Positions 54,368-63,111 of a stretch of DNA of 64,000 nucleotides are shown in pieces. A program made the translations under genes and the position numbers. This DNA is from Solirubrobacteraceae bacterium. Lineage in GTDB: Bacteria > Actinomycetota > Thermoleophilia > Solirubrobacterales > Solirubrobacteraceae. Numbering within the stretch: position 1 is the first letter of the stretch; the number at the start of each line of letters is the position of its first letter. The stretch covers positions 26,836 to 90,835 of the forward strand of contig JANWLE010000063.1 of NCBI GenBank assembly GCA_025451035.1. The letters are read 5' to 3'. The notes under the pieces were generated by a model, which worked only from the letters and a program-made list of their open reading frames with translations, was not told where the DNA came from and made no database searches.

Positions 54368-54924
54368 TCAACCAAACCCCGCAACAACTCGCGCGTGTGG
54401 TTCGAGCAAGCTGGCCAGCGGCGCTAGGTGGTGAGCTTGCTGTCACCGCGCCGCTCACGCGCTCAGCTCGATGTCCGTCGCGTAGGTCGAGAACCACCTC
54501 TGCACGGCCACGACTACCGCCACTGACGCTGCCGGTCGCGGCTATCTGAGCAAGCCGCGTCGTAGCTGGCGCCCGATCTGCGTGTTGGCTTGCGGCATCG
54601 TTCCCGATGGCCCGCAACCCGCACCTCATGGTCGCCGGTCTAGGCTGATTCTAGCGACGCACGAGCCGGTGTCGGCGCGGGCGCAGTTACCTGATACTGG
54701 CGGGCCACTCGTTGCGCGAAGGCGGATGCCCGACGGAGGGGTAGGGGGCCGCCGGGCACCGCTAGGGCCGAAGGTACGATGCGACCGTCCGAGAGTACCT
54801 CTTCGACCGAGGCCCGCACAAGTGACTACCGTGCAAGCACCGAAAGTTTTGTTCGGTGGGCCACTAACAGGACAGTGAGCTCGTTGTTTCTCGCCCCAAG
54901 CCCAGCGGCCGTACGTACAACGTC
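54368..54924. other. Intergenic region with no gene recognised
   Basis: These 557 bases between tRNA-Phe and a convergent gene show no convincing coding frame on either strand. Near its right end lies CACCGAA-agttttg-TTCGGTG (54838-54858), a 7-bp hairpin that could end the minus-strand secreted-protein operon. Confidence 0.5.
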
Positions 54925-55734
54925 TCAGTGATGCCGGCGCTTGCGTACAGCGCAGCGCGCCGCCGTGCTCGCCTTGGCGTAGCTGGAGTCTGTGAAGGTG
55001 AACTCGGCCGAGAAGGGGAAGCCACGGCGTGGGCATGTCGGGGGCAACAGGATGCCTGTCGGCCTGTACGCGAGCGTCTGACCAGAGATCTTTTCGTAGT
55101 AGAGCACTTTGCGCGGGCCGAGCGTCGCACGCAAATTGATCACCGACACATACGGCCCGCCCGGTAGCGTCGTCACGAGCGGGACACCGATGCTGACAAG
55201 TCCTCCGAAGGGAGAGGAGGCCGGCAGCAGCAGGCCCGCGAACACCGTGCTAGTAACTACGGGCGTCGTGCCTTCGGCGTAGAACAACAGCGCCAGGTGT
55301 CCTTCAGCGTCTGGCGCTCGCAGGATCGTGATCGTCGCGTTCTCGGTAATCACGGTCGTGCCGATCACCACGCCTGTGAGCACGATCCCGTAACCCATTA
55401 CCGCGTTGCTGGGACAGCCGGCAGGGCCCGCCTTTTCCAGGGTCGCGGCGCTGCACGTGGCGAGCCCCAGCCCGCTCAGGGCGATCCCGAGATTGTTTGG
55501 ATAGCGCAGCTGTATCGACGTCAGCGGCGGCGGAACCTGCCCGGCCGGAGCAGAGAAGGAGAAGCCGAATTCAAGCGTCGTCCGGCTGCCCAGCTTGTTG
55601 GGGACGAACGTAGCCGACAGTTTGGCTGTGGTCTGGCCCTGTGCGGCAGTGCAAAAGTGCCCAGCGAACGCCATCGCTGTCACAAGGACCGCCGGCAAGA
55701 GGCATGCGCCGCGCACGGCTTGGTTTCCGCGCAC
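54925..55734 (-). CDS. Secreted protein, unknown
   Basis: I do not recognise this 269-residue protein. It has an N-terminal signal peptide (LLPAVLVTAMAFAGHF) and a beta-rich, Thr/Val/Gly-rich body with regularly spaced short hydrophobic runs. Four or more cysteines occur (SAATL region, GCPSN, PTCPRRGFPF, AARCAV), suggesting extracytoplasmic disulfides. The C-terminus is basic (RKRRHH). The GTG start is one base after the upstream gene's TGA, so the two are coupled. Confidence 0.7.
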   Translation of the reverse strand: MRGNQAVRGACLLPAVLVTAMAFAGHFCTAAQGQTTAKLSATFVPNKLGSRTTLEFGFSFSAPAGQVPPPLTSIQLRYPNNLGIALSGLGLATCSAATLEKAGPAGCPSNAVMGYGIVLTGVVIGTTVITENATITILRAPDAEGHLALLFYAEGTTPVVTSTVFAGLLLPASSPFGGLVSIGVPLVTTLPGGPYVSVINLRATLGPRKVLYYEKISGQTLAYRPTGILLPPTCPRRGFPFSAEFTFTDSSYAKASTAARCAVRKRRHH

Positions 55735-55735
55735 G

Positions 55736-56236
55736 TCAGTAGAGGAGTGTCCCCGCCGTCTGGATCACGAGCGAGTAGTTATTGCGGTTGAACGTGCCGT
55801 ACAGTTGGGCGCGCCCGTGCGCATGCCTGTATCGGCCCGTTCCACCGGTGGCCACGAGTGAGCCGGCAAAGCTTTCGTATACGCCTGAGCCATGCGGGGT
55901 CGCCGAGCCGTGGCCTCTGATTGTGCCGCCCCGAATATAGATCGTGAACGTTCCGCTTATCGTCGCGCCGACGTTCACGTCTGCGCGCATCCTTCCGGGT
56001 AGAGTGCCGCTCGCCGAGCCGGTCTCATAGAGCATCGAGCCGGAAGTGTGGATGTAATGCAGGTGAGCGGTATCGGTCGCCTTCAGCGTGCGCGCTGCAG
56101 AGCGCGCGACAGGGCCACTGCCCGCGCCGTATGCGGACGTGACCGCACCGGTAGCGACGGCAGCCAATCCCAGCCACGACAGCGTCGCGGCGCAAGCCGC
56201 TGCCAATCGCCGGTGCGGATTGTGTGTTGTGATCAC
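55736..56236 (-). CDS. Secreted beta-rich protein, unknown
   Basis: A 166-residue protein with a signal peptide (AAACAATLSWLGLAAVATGA). After a linker it has repeating short strands rich in Gly, Thr and Tyr (FTIYIRGGTIRGHG, SGVYESFAGSLVATGGTGRYRHA, FNRNNYSLVIQTAG). The pattern resembles small barrel folds of the dirigent/allene-oxide-cyclase type, an inference only. GTG 56236 has a good GAGGGGA site. It is the first gene of a two-gene unit. Confidence 0.7.
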   Translation of the reverse strand: MITTHNPHRRLAAACAATLSWLGLAAVATGAVTSAYGAGSGPVARSAARTLKATDTAHLHYIHTSGSMLYETGSASGTLPGRMRADVNVGATISGTFTIYIRGGTIRGHGSATPHGSGVYESFAGSLVATGGTGRYRHAHGRAQLYGTFNRNNYSLVIQTAGTLLY

Positions 56237-56404
56237 GTTCCCCTCGTATCCCTTGCTTTTGCTATAGCACTTGATGGCGTGTAGAGGTGCGGTTGGCCGC
56301 CGCAGGCGTTTGGCTGTGCGGCCGGTTCGCGTGACAGCGCCGGGGGGTTGTGATGAGGTGCTCGACAGCGTCGCGGTGGATCGTGGCGTGGCGCAGAACG
56401 GCGG

Positions 56405-57598
56405 TCATGCTTGGGCCTCAAGGTCGGGTGCGCCGAGCTGGCTGATTCTCTTGGCGATTCGCCAGCAGCGCATCAACGCCAGCGTCGGTGCGATCACTGG
56501 GCCAAGCCCAGAACCCACCCGGCTGGCGACTGAGTTCGGTCGCTCGCTCGCGGAACTTGGTGCTGACCCGTAGTAGGCGATCACGCCGACCATGGTCATG
56601 AGGTGGTGTGCGCCGTCGACTGTCGTCTGCGCTCGTGTGGCGACCGATTGCACGAGCTTTCGTAGCCGCAGCTCGAGTAGCTGCTGATCGCCCCCGTAGT
56701 AGTCCAGGTACCCTCGCTGCCCGGCTTGAGTGTCCTCGGGGCGGTCCACGACGCTATCGAGCATCGTCAACGCGCCGATGTACAGGTAGAGATCGGCAAT
56801 CGCGCCTGCCTGCTCAACGGTCGTTTGCGGTCTCGAGGCGGCGGCGATGAGGGCGTGGACAGCCAGGATTGATCCCGCCGCGCCCGCCAAGAACTCCTGC
56901 CAGCCAAGCCCGCTGCCGGCGGGTTGGCTCAGCGCCCATTGCTGTGCCTGGCCTGCGCCGAGGGTCACCGCCGCGTGATTTCGGGTCTGGGCCTGCGCGC
57001 ACAGCTGCGCGCTGGCGAGCGCCGATTGCGCGACGGCTGCTCTACCTGGCAATCGTTCAAACGACGCGTATACAGCGCCGACCAGCGACTGCAGATAGCC
57101 GCCGTCTGCGCTCGGGCGCCCCACTGGGTAGTAGGTGCGCGGCGAAGCCGCTGGCGACAGGCAGTCGCGCAGCGCTTCGAACAGGCGCTCACCGTCGCGC
57201 AGCGGATCTATCAGGGGCTGCTCGCCGAGGATGTCAAGGTAGTCATAGAGGACCTGCAGAGCGACGATCGCGTCGATAACATCGCGGCGCGCTACACGCG
57301 GTGCGAGCGTAGCCAGCGTCGTGGCGGCCTGAACGTTGAAGTGCTCGCCGCGCAGCTTGGTCAGTGCCAGCCCGCGTAGCTCTGGGTCTGGGATCGCGCC
57401 AGCCGCGTCTTCCCATCGCTGCAACTGCAGGCGCACGCGTGGCTTGACTAGCGGCCAGTAGCGGAGGTTCGCGCGGATGAGCGCAGCGTTCGCCGTGAGT
57501 ATCATCCGCGCGCGTGTAGCCCGCCGCGCGCGTTCTCGCGGCACGCTCTCTCCGAGGTGCCCGGGCGGCTCTAGCGTGATGGAAAGCGATCTACTCAT
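56405..57598 (-). CDS. DUF2600 (tetraprenyl-beta-curcumene synthase-like) terpene synthase family protein
   Basis: A 397-residue alpha-helical protein matching DUF2600, whose Bacillus member YtpB cyclises a C35 prenyl diphosphate. The family opening is seen in RYWPLVKP and IPDPELRGLALTKLRGEHFNVQAA; the first Asp-rich motif is VLYDYLDILGEQP and the second LTMLDSVVDRPEDTQAGQRGYLDYY (core DSVVDRPED). These bind Mg and diphosphate in class I terpene synthases. The C-terminus is less conserved. It overlaps the double-FtsX gene's end by 8 bases, in an operon with two ABC ATPases and PadR. Confidence 0.82.
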   Translation of the reverse strand: MSRSLSITLEPPGHLGESVPRERARRATRARMILTANAALIRANLRYWPLVKPRVRLQLQRWEDAAGAIPDPELRGLALTKLRGEHFNVQAATTLATLAPRVARRDVIDAIVALQVLYDYLDILGEQPLIDPLRDGERLFEALRDCLSPAASPRTYYPVGRPSADGGYLQSLVGAVYASFERLPGRAAVAQSALASAQLCAQAQTRNHAAVTLGAGQAQQWALSQPAGSGLGWQEFLAGAAGSILAVHALIAAASRPQTTVEQAGAIADLYLYIGALTMLDSVVDRPEDTQAGQRGYLDYYGGDQQLLELRLRKLVQSVATRAQTTVDGAHHLMTMVGVIAYYGSAPSSASERPNSVASRVGSGLGPVIAPTLALMRCWRIAKRISQLGAPDLEAQA

Positions 57599-60185
57599 TC
57601 AAGGCCAGGGCGGGAGAGACACGTGACGCACGCCAGCCGGGCACGGCCACGACTGCCATTACTGCGACGATCATGAGGGTGAACACCTCGATCGGTCTAA
57701 AGCTCGCGCCGAGGCGAGCTACGGGGAAGCCCGTGACGTGCGCGAGATAACCATCGATCACGAGCTGGCCGTAGATGCCTGCCACTGCGCCTGTCAGGCA
57801 GCCCGCGCTCAACATCAAGGTCGACTCGAGCATAAGCACTCGCCGCAGCCGGTGCGAGCGTACGCCGGACAGTCGCAGCCCTGCGAGCGATACGCGGCGC
57901 TGCCAGATCGCCGAGGTCAGCGCCGCAGACATCGCGAGGATCGCGGCTACCAGCAACAGCGTGGAGATGTCTCCGAGCTGGCTGAGTCCTGCGCTCGTCA
58001 GGGCGGTGATGTTTTCTTCGCGTGTCTGCGCGCTGGAGACTTCAAGCCCTGAGTTCGGGCCGAGCGTCTGCGCGATCTCTTGGCGCACCACGGTGCTATT
58101 GGCGTCAGGTTGCAGTTGCACTGCTAGCGCGGTTGGCGCGCTCGAGCTCCACAGCCGGCTGTAGTCGCCTGCGCTCATGAAGAGCACGCCAGGACTCCAG
58201 GCTAGGTTCGTTGTCGTGGCGGCGATCTTGAAGGTGGCGTTGCCTCCTGGCGTCGGCACCGTCAGCATGCCGCCGACGCCTGTGTGGTGTTCTTCTGCGA
58301 TCTGCTGGGAGACGGCGACCCAGCCCGATTCACGCAGGAGGCTGATCGCCCTTGCCGGGTTGCCGCTGACGATTTGGCTTTTGAGCACTTCACGATTGGC
58401 CCCGGGTGGTCGTGCGATTACCCACACTCGTCGGTTGCCGAGTTGCAGGAATCCGCCAGCGAAGGACGCCACGCTGGCTACGCCGGGTACTCGACCTATC
58501 CGCGAGGTGTAGTTGTCCGCGCGGAAATCGAGCGTGGCTTGATTGTCGCCAGGGTTTGTAACCCAAATAGCCGCGTCGGCGCAATAGCTGCGGGTGAAGC
58601 TAGCTATTCCTCGCAGCAGGTCTTCGCGCGAGCCGCCCAAGGCAACGCTGCCGAACAGCGCTACCGCGCCGGTGGCTGCAAGCGCAAGCGAGCGCAACGT
58701 CGCGCTCCTCAGCGCGGTCAGCGCCACGGGCAGTGTCGTCAGGCCCTGGTAGCGCCTAGCCACGGCGCGCGCGGTGCCTAGCACGCCCGCGAGTACGAGA
58801 GGCACGACCAAAACGGTTCCCAGCGCCAAGAGGCCGCACGCAAGCAGCGCGCGAGAAGGGACCAGGATAAACAGGACCATGGTGATTGCGATCAAGGCGA
58901 GCGCCACGATCGACAGCCTTCGTTGTGCGGGCGTGCTGAGAGTGTTGCCGGGCACGCCTTCCTCCAGATAAATCGCATCGAGCGTGTGTCCCCGCCGCAG
59001 GTCGAGCAGGGGCACAGCTGCAGCCAGGCAGGTCGCGAGCACGCCTCCCGCGAACGACAGGATCAGCGGTTGAGTGCCTATCACGGTCCCGCTGCCGAGC
59101 GTGAACGCCTCGTCCAGATAGGCGGAGGACTCGTGGAATACGCCGTGAGACAGGGCGTATCCCCCGACGAGGCCGATCAGGGACGCGGCGATGCCGAGAG
59201 CAATCGTCTGGGACAGGAACATCTGCACGATTGCGCTGCGCTTGGTGCCGATCAGACGCAGATCGGCGATCGCCTGACGTCGCTCGGGGACGGTCAACAG
59301 CAGCGCGTTGAAGGCGAATAGGAAGCCCAGCAGCGTGCTGATCGCGGCAAAAAAAGCGCTCGCCTGGTCGCTCGGCCGGAGCGCTTGACGCAGCAGGCCG
59401 AGGTCGGCGTCGGCCGTTTGAACTGTGAAATGTTGGCCGGCAACCGATTCAAGCTCCTTGCGCACGTTTGCGTGCGTCGCGGGATCTGTCTGCACCAGGA
59501 TGCGTGTGATGCGCCCATCCAAGCGGGCCAGATGCTGCAGGCGGTCCAGCGGCATAACGGCGACCGGCGCTGCCGACAGCGCGCCAAAGGCTTCGCGGCC
59601 AAGCACAGCGACAACCTTCATGCGGGTGGCGATGCCGCGCAGCTCGAGCGTGACGTCGGAGGTCTCGTTCACCGTCTGCGAGACGCTGCTCGCGGGAGTG
59701 GTTATGCCGAGCTGGCGCGCCGTGGTGGTGCTCAACCCGATTCCCCCCGGGCCGTTCCCGCCGGGCGAGAGTGTCGCGATTGGGAGCGTGTGTGCGAGCC
59801 CATCGAGGACGACTAGGCTGGTGTCGGTGCCGGCTAGATTCACGGTGAGGCGACGGCCGTGAGGGCCTACCAGGGTCGCTGTCTGTTCCAGTAGAGGACC
59901 GGCCTGCTTGACCCCCTGCAGGTGTTCGACTCGGGTCAGTAGAGCTTCGGGCAGCCCGTAGGTGTCGCGGGCGCGTAGCTGCAGCGTCGCCGGACCGATC
60001 ACGGTCTGCACGACTTCTCGCGCCGAGCCGGTGATACTGCCACTGACGACGGTGGTGGCGAACACGAGCGCGACGGCCACGGCGACACCAACGCCAGCCA
60101 ACAGCTCCTGCACCGCGTGCGCGCGTAGCCGGCGGCTGTACAGGTAGATCAGTGCGTACGGCCGCATGAACGTTCTGGCTCGCAA
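57591..60185 (-). CDS. Double-FtsX (MacB/LolC-like) ABC permease
   Basis: An 864-residue permease of the type VII ABC/FtsX class. It begins with one helix, a large external domain (about 60-265), then three helices (SAFFAAISTLLGFLFAFNALLL onwards), a second set of helices near 430-520, another external domain (about 540-740) and a final three-helix FtsX unit ending GWRASRVSPALALNE. Such exporters act as mechanotransmitters or expel lipids and peptides. Start TTG 60185 (4 bases after the ATPase stop) or ATG 60167. It lacks a fused ATPase; two separate ATPase genes precede it. Confidence 0.88.
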   Translation of the reverse strand: MRARTFMRPYALIYLYSRRLRAHAVQELLAGVGVAVAVALVFATTVVSGSITGSAREVVQTVIGPATLQLRARDTYGLPEALLTRVEHLQGVKQAGPLLEQTATLVGPHGRRLTVNLAGTDTSLVVLDGLAHTLPIATLSPGGNGPGGIGLSTTTARQLGITTPASSVSQTVNETSDVTLELRGIATRMKVVAVLGREAFGALSAAPVAVMPLDRLQHLARLDGRITRILVQTDPATHANVRKELESVAGQHFTVQTADADLGLLRQALRPSDQASAFFAAISTLLGFLFAFNALLLTVPERRQAIADLRLIGTKRSAIVQMFLSQTIALGIAASLIGLVGGYALSHGVFHESSAYLDEAFTLGSGTVIGTQPLILSFAGGVLATCLAAAVPLLDLRRGHTLDAIYLEEGVPGNTLSTPAQRRLSIVALALIAITMVLFILVPSRALLACGLLALGTVLVVPLVLAGVLGTARAVARRYQGLTTLPVALTALRSATLRSLALAATGAVALFGSVALGGSREDLLRGIASFTRSYCADAAIWVTNPGDNQATLDFRADNYTSRIGRVPGVASVASFAGGFLQLGNRRVWVIARPPGANREVLKSQIVSGNPARAISLLRESGWVAVSQQIAEEHHTGVGGMLTVPTPGGNATFKIAATTTNLAWSPGVLFMSAGDYSRLWSSSAPTALAVQLQPDANSTVVRQEIAQTLGPNSGLEVSSAQTREENITALTSAGLSQLGDISTLLLVAAILAMSAALTSAIWQRRVSLAGLRLSGVRSHRLRRVLMLESTLMLSAGCLTGAVAGIYGQLVIDGYLAHVTGFPVARLGASFRPIEVFTLMIVAVMAVVAVPGWRASRVSPALALNE

Positions 60186-60189
60186 CGGC

Positions 60190-60942
60190 TCAGTCTGTCC
60201 CAGTGCTCGTCACCCCCGTGGCGCTCGGTAGCTCAGACGGCGCAGCGCCCTGAAGCTGGTGTCGCACAGTGTGCTCCACAAGCTTGCCGTCGCGTAGCGC
60301 GCAGCGTCTATCGGCTCCGGCTGCTGCGTCTGCGTCGTGAGTGACCAGCAGAACACTCGCGCCGGTCTCGCGCGCAATGTTGTGGAGGAGGTTGACCACA
60401 TGTCTGCTTCTTGCGCTGTCTAGGTTGCCGGTTGGCTCATCGGCGAGAATCAACTGCGGATCGGCTACCAGCGCGCGCGCGATCGCGACGCGCTGGCGCT
60501 CTCCGCCGGACAGCTCCGCGGGCGTGTGCTTGAGCCGATCGCCGAGGCCGACGCGCTCTAGCCAACTCGCCGCCTGCCTGCAGGCCTCGCGCATACCCAC
60601 CCCGCCCAGCAGCAGCTTCATCGAGGCGTTCTCGACGGCCGAGACACGAGGCATTAGGTGCGGGTTCTGGTAGATGAATCCGATGTTTCGTCGCAGGTGC
60701 TCCGAAGCATCCTGCTCGGACAGGGAGGACACCTCTCGTCCCTGGTAGCGGATTACGCCGCGCTCGGGTTTCAGTAGAGCCGCGATGAGCAGCAGTAGCG
60801 TTGTCTTGCCGGACCCGCTCGGCCCGTGCAGGGCGACCATTTCGCCCTTGTTGACCGTCAAGCTCACTCCATCGACGGCCCTGACGTTCTCGCCAGGGCC
60901 TCGATAGTGCTTGACGACATGGTCAAGCTCAAGTGTGACCAA
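60190..60942 (-). CDS. MacB/LolD-type ABC ATP-binding protein
   Basis: A 250-residue ATPase with every catalytic motif: Walker A GPSGSGKTTL, signature LSGGERQRVAIA, Walker B LILADEPTGNLD and switch His VTHDADAAAG. The ADEPTGNLDS form is the hallmark of MacB/LolD/FtsE partners of FtsX permeases. It precedes the double-FtsX gene by a few bases and follows the degenerate ATPase by 54 bases. Confidence 0.94.
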   Translation of the reverse strand: MVTLELDHVVKHYRGPGENVRAVDGVSLTVNKGEMVALHGPSGSGKTTLLLLIAALLKPERGVIRYQGREVSSLSEQDASEHLRRNIGFIYQNPHLMPRVSAVENASMKLLLGGVGMREACRQAASWLERVGLGDRLKHTPAELSGGERQRVAIARALVADPQLILADEPTGNLDSARSRHVVNLLHNIARETGASVLLVTHDADAAAGADRRCALRDGKLVEHTVRHQLQGAAPSELPSATGVTSTGTD

Positions 60943-60996
60943 GGCGATTCTCCAGATCGTTTTGGGGTGTGAGCGGGGTTGGGGAGCGCCGCTCCA

Positions 60997-61698
60997 TCAG
61001 GCCGGGCGACGCAACGGCACTACCGATGCCAACTCGGGCGCGAGACTGCCATGCAGCTCACCATCGCTTAGCGACAACGCCCGGTCAGCGCCAGCAAGCG
61101 CCGTCGTCTCGCCTGTGCTCATGAGGACCGCGATGTGTTCGTCGGCGAGCGAACGCACCAAGAGCAGGATCTCGTCGCGGTCGAGCAGGTCCACCCCCTT
61201 TGTCGGCTCATCTATGACCAACAGGGATGGCTGCAACGTGAGTGCGCGCGCGATCATCACGCGCACCGACTCAGCGGCATCGAGCTCGTGGGCCCGCATT
61301 ACCCCGCAATGCTCTGCGCTCGTGCGCTCCAACGCGGTCCATGCGCGCTGCTTAGCCTTGCTTCTCCTGACGCCCCGCGCTAGCTGCGTGACTATCAGCT
61401 GCTCGAGCAGCGCGCCTTCCTGGCTGCCGCGAAAAGACTGCCAGCAGTAACCGATCTTTCCCCCGAGCAGGTCCGCCGAACGGGTCGAGAGATTGCGTCC
61501 TTCAAACCGCACCATCCCGTTATCCGGCGCGTCGATGCCGGCTGCGATCCGGAGCAGTGTCGATCGGCCGGAACGGCGTCGCCCCCATACGGCGACGAGC
61601 TCGCCTGTGTGTATCTCAAGCGAAGCGTTGTGCAACACGACGTGCTCGCTCGAGTCGCCGTAGCGCTTGCTGACACGGTCGAGCTCAAGCAGGCTCAT
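60997..61698 (-). CDS. Degenerate ABC ATPase-like protein
   Basis: A 233-residue ABC ATPase fold with broken catalytic motifs. Walker A reads WGRRRSGRSTLL (Gly and the essential Lys replaced by Arg), the signature LSGGQ is replaced by LDAAESVRV, and the switch His is absent (MSTGETTAL). Walker B LLVIDEPTKGVD is intact. It could be the inactive half of an asymmetric ATPase pair for the double-FtsX permease, or a regulatory subunit. It overlaps the PadR stop by 4 bases and lies before the canonical ATPase gene. Confidence 0.82.
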   Translation of the reverse strand: MSLLELDRVSKRYGDSSEHVVLHNASLEIHTGELVAVWGRRRSGRSTLLRIAAGIDAPDNGMVRFEGRNLSTRSADLLGGKIGYCWQSFRGSQEGALLEQLIVTQLARGVRRSKAKQRAWTALERTSAEHCGVMRAHELDAAESVRVMIARALTLQPSLLVIDEPTKGVDLLDRDEILLLVRSLADEHIAVLMSTGETTALAGADRALSLSDGELHGSLAPELASVVPLRRPA

Positions 61699-62288
61699 CG
61701 TCGTCCGTTGCGCCCTTCCAAGAGGGCCTTGAACTCTCGGCGGGCGTACTCAATCCACGGCAACTTCGCTTCCATGGCCAGTCGCTCGTCCTCGGACGCG
61801 AGCCTACTGGCCACGTTTGCCGCGGCCTCGGGCGCCTTGGCATCCGCTGAATGCGGAGGCGTCTTGACCGCGCTCTCGAGGCAAAGCTGCTCGTAGCGGT
61901 CGATGACCGCCAAAGCGGCCTGTGGATCGAGAGCCGCGAGTTCACGCGCGAACAGACGCGTGCGCCTACGATCCTCGCTGACTTGCGCGATCAACCGATC
62001 TTGATAGCGGCGCACACCCTCGTCGGTAGCCCTGTAGTGCAGCTTCGGCTGCCGCACAGCACTGCCCTGAGCTGCGCTTGTCACGACCTCTTCGATCAGG
62101 CCGCGGCGCACCAATGCGTCCAGTGCGTTGTAAATCTGCGAAGCGCTGCTCAGGGTGAGCAGCTCCCCGTAGGTTCGTTCAAATCGCTGCACGAGCTCGT
62201 AGCCGTAGCTGGGCCGCTCGATCATCAGCCCCAAGAGCGCCCAGTTGACCGGAGAACGCATCTCGGCAGCACTCCCCACCCTAATCAT
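61695..62288 (-). CDS. PadR-family transcriptional regulator
   Basis: A 197-residue winged-helix regulator. The N-terminal DNA-binding domain shows NWALLGLMIERPSYGYELVQRF and SSASQIYNALDALVRRGLIEE, then YRATDEGVRRYQ, typical of PadR. A helical C-terminal domain with RTRLFARELAAL follows, as in the Vir-type PadR proteins. The correct start is ATG 62288 after GGGAGGGGAG; the track start 62498 is too early. It probably controls its own operon via the dyad at 62344 and the related sites further right. Confidence 0.9.
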   Translation of the reverse strand: MIRVGSAAEMRSPVNWALLGLMIERPSYGYELVQRFERTYGELLTLSSASQIYNALDALVRRGLIEEVVTSAAQGSAVRQPKLHYRATDEGVRRYQDRLIAQVSEDRRRTRLFARELAALDPQAALAVIDRYEQLCLESAVKTPPHSADAKAPEAAANVASRLASEDERLAMEAKLPWIEYARREFKALLEGRNGRR

Positions 62289-62311
62289 GCTCCCCTCCCA
62301 TCTTGTCGCCA

Positions 62312-62356
62312 AGCGTACAAAAGACGCAAGAACATTCACAAGATAGAACCTTCTAG
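62312..62356 (-). promoter_or_regulatory. PadR operon promoter with adjacent TAGAA-N2-TTCTA operator
   Basis: On the minus strand TTGTGA (62341-62336) and TACGCT (62317-62312) form a -35/-10 pair with an 18-base spacer, 24 bases before the PadR start. Two bases upstream of the -35 lies the dyad TAGAAGGTTCTA (62355-62344), copy 1 of a motif found three times in the last 1.7 kb. AT-rich and palindromic, it is a natural candidate for the PadR operator. Confidence 0.55.
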
Positions 62357-62709
62357 TAAATAGAGCAAGCCCTGTCCCGGCCAGCTGTGCGGATGCTCTC
62401 CTGCGGGTTCTCCTAGCTGACGCCGTCGCTCGCGAAGGCCCGCTGCGTGCAGCTATCTGGCGCGCGGGTCTCACGAGGGGCATATCCCTCGCGGTCAATC
62501 CGGGGTCTAGATTATTAGGAGGGGGCAGTAAGGAGCAACTGCTCGCCCAACGCTAAGACTTGCAGGCGACGGGGCATGGCGATATGCGCTGGCACGCGCG
62601 GAGTAAGTGCTAGAGTGAAAACGCGCCGACGCCAAACAGTCGGTGATGACTAGCAGGGCGTGACACCAGCAGGAAGAGGGGGCTACGGTGTCGCTGGGTA
62701 CTCGCAAAG

Positions 62710-62759
62710 TAGAACCTTCTAGTTTGCGGATTGTCACGTACGACCTAAGTGACGATCAT
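62710..62759 (+). promoter_or_regulatory. Dyad copy 2 with promoter-like TTGTCA-N17-GATCAT
   Basis: GCAAAG-TAGAACCTTCTA-GTTTGC is a 24-base imperfect palindrome. Nine bases after the TTCTA arm comes TTGTCA, then 17 bases (containing GTCAC/GTGAC) and GATCAT. The same layout and spacing recurs at 63375, so a regulated promoter reading rightwards is likely. Confidence 0.5.
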
Positions 62760-63111
62760 CTGCGCGCGCAGGTGTGAAGGTCGTCGGGCGGGGTCACGGG
62801 TCTTATTGTGGTCATGACAAGCTTGGAAGGTCGATTTCAAGCTTGCCCGCTAAGCAAAAGCTTCGCGGGTCCGATGGCTTCGAAGGCCGGCGTAACAGCA
62901 GTTTTTGTTTTTAGACGATTTGAGTCACGCACTCTCAGCTTTGAGAGTGCGGGCACCCTCCCTCGTTACGTCCCAACGCGCGATGGACGGGTACCGACTC
63001 AACCTTGAGCACTCCTCACCTACCTCTCCGGCAGTGCTCAAGGAGGCTGAGATCGCATAGCGATATCTAGCCTCAGAGGTGCCGCGCCCTCCCACACGGG
63101 CGCGGCACCTC
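62760..63111 (+). ncRNA. Candidate structured RNA A downstream of dyad copy 2
   Basis: Read rightwards from the promoter-like site, a series of strong stem-loops appears. They are AAGCTTG-N12-CAAGCTT (62819-62844); CCCGC..AGC-AAAA-GCT..GCGGG (62846-62869); 10-bp CGCACTCTCA-GCTT-TGAGAGTGCG (62928-62951); 11-bp CCTTGAGCACT with a 19-base C-rich loop (63003-63043); and a 14-bp GC stem GAGGTGCCGCGCCC (63076-63111) fit to end a transcript. No known RNA family is recognised. Confidence 0.4.
63076..63111 (+). terminator. Strong GC hairpin, candidate terminator
   Basis: A perfect 14-bp stem GAGGTGCCGCGCCC/GGGCGCGGCACCTC with loop TCCCACAC. There is no T-run, as is common for terminators in high-GC bacteria. 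It would close candidate RNA A. Confidence 0.45.
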
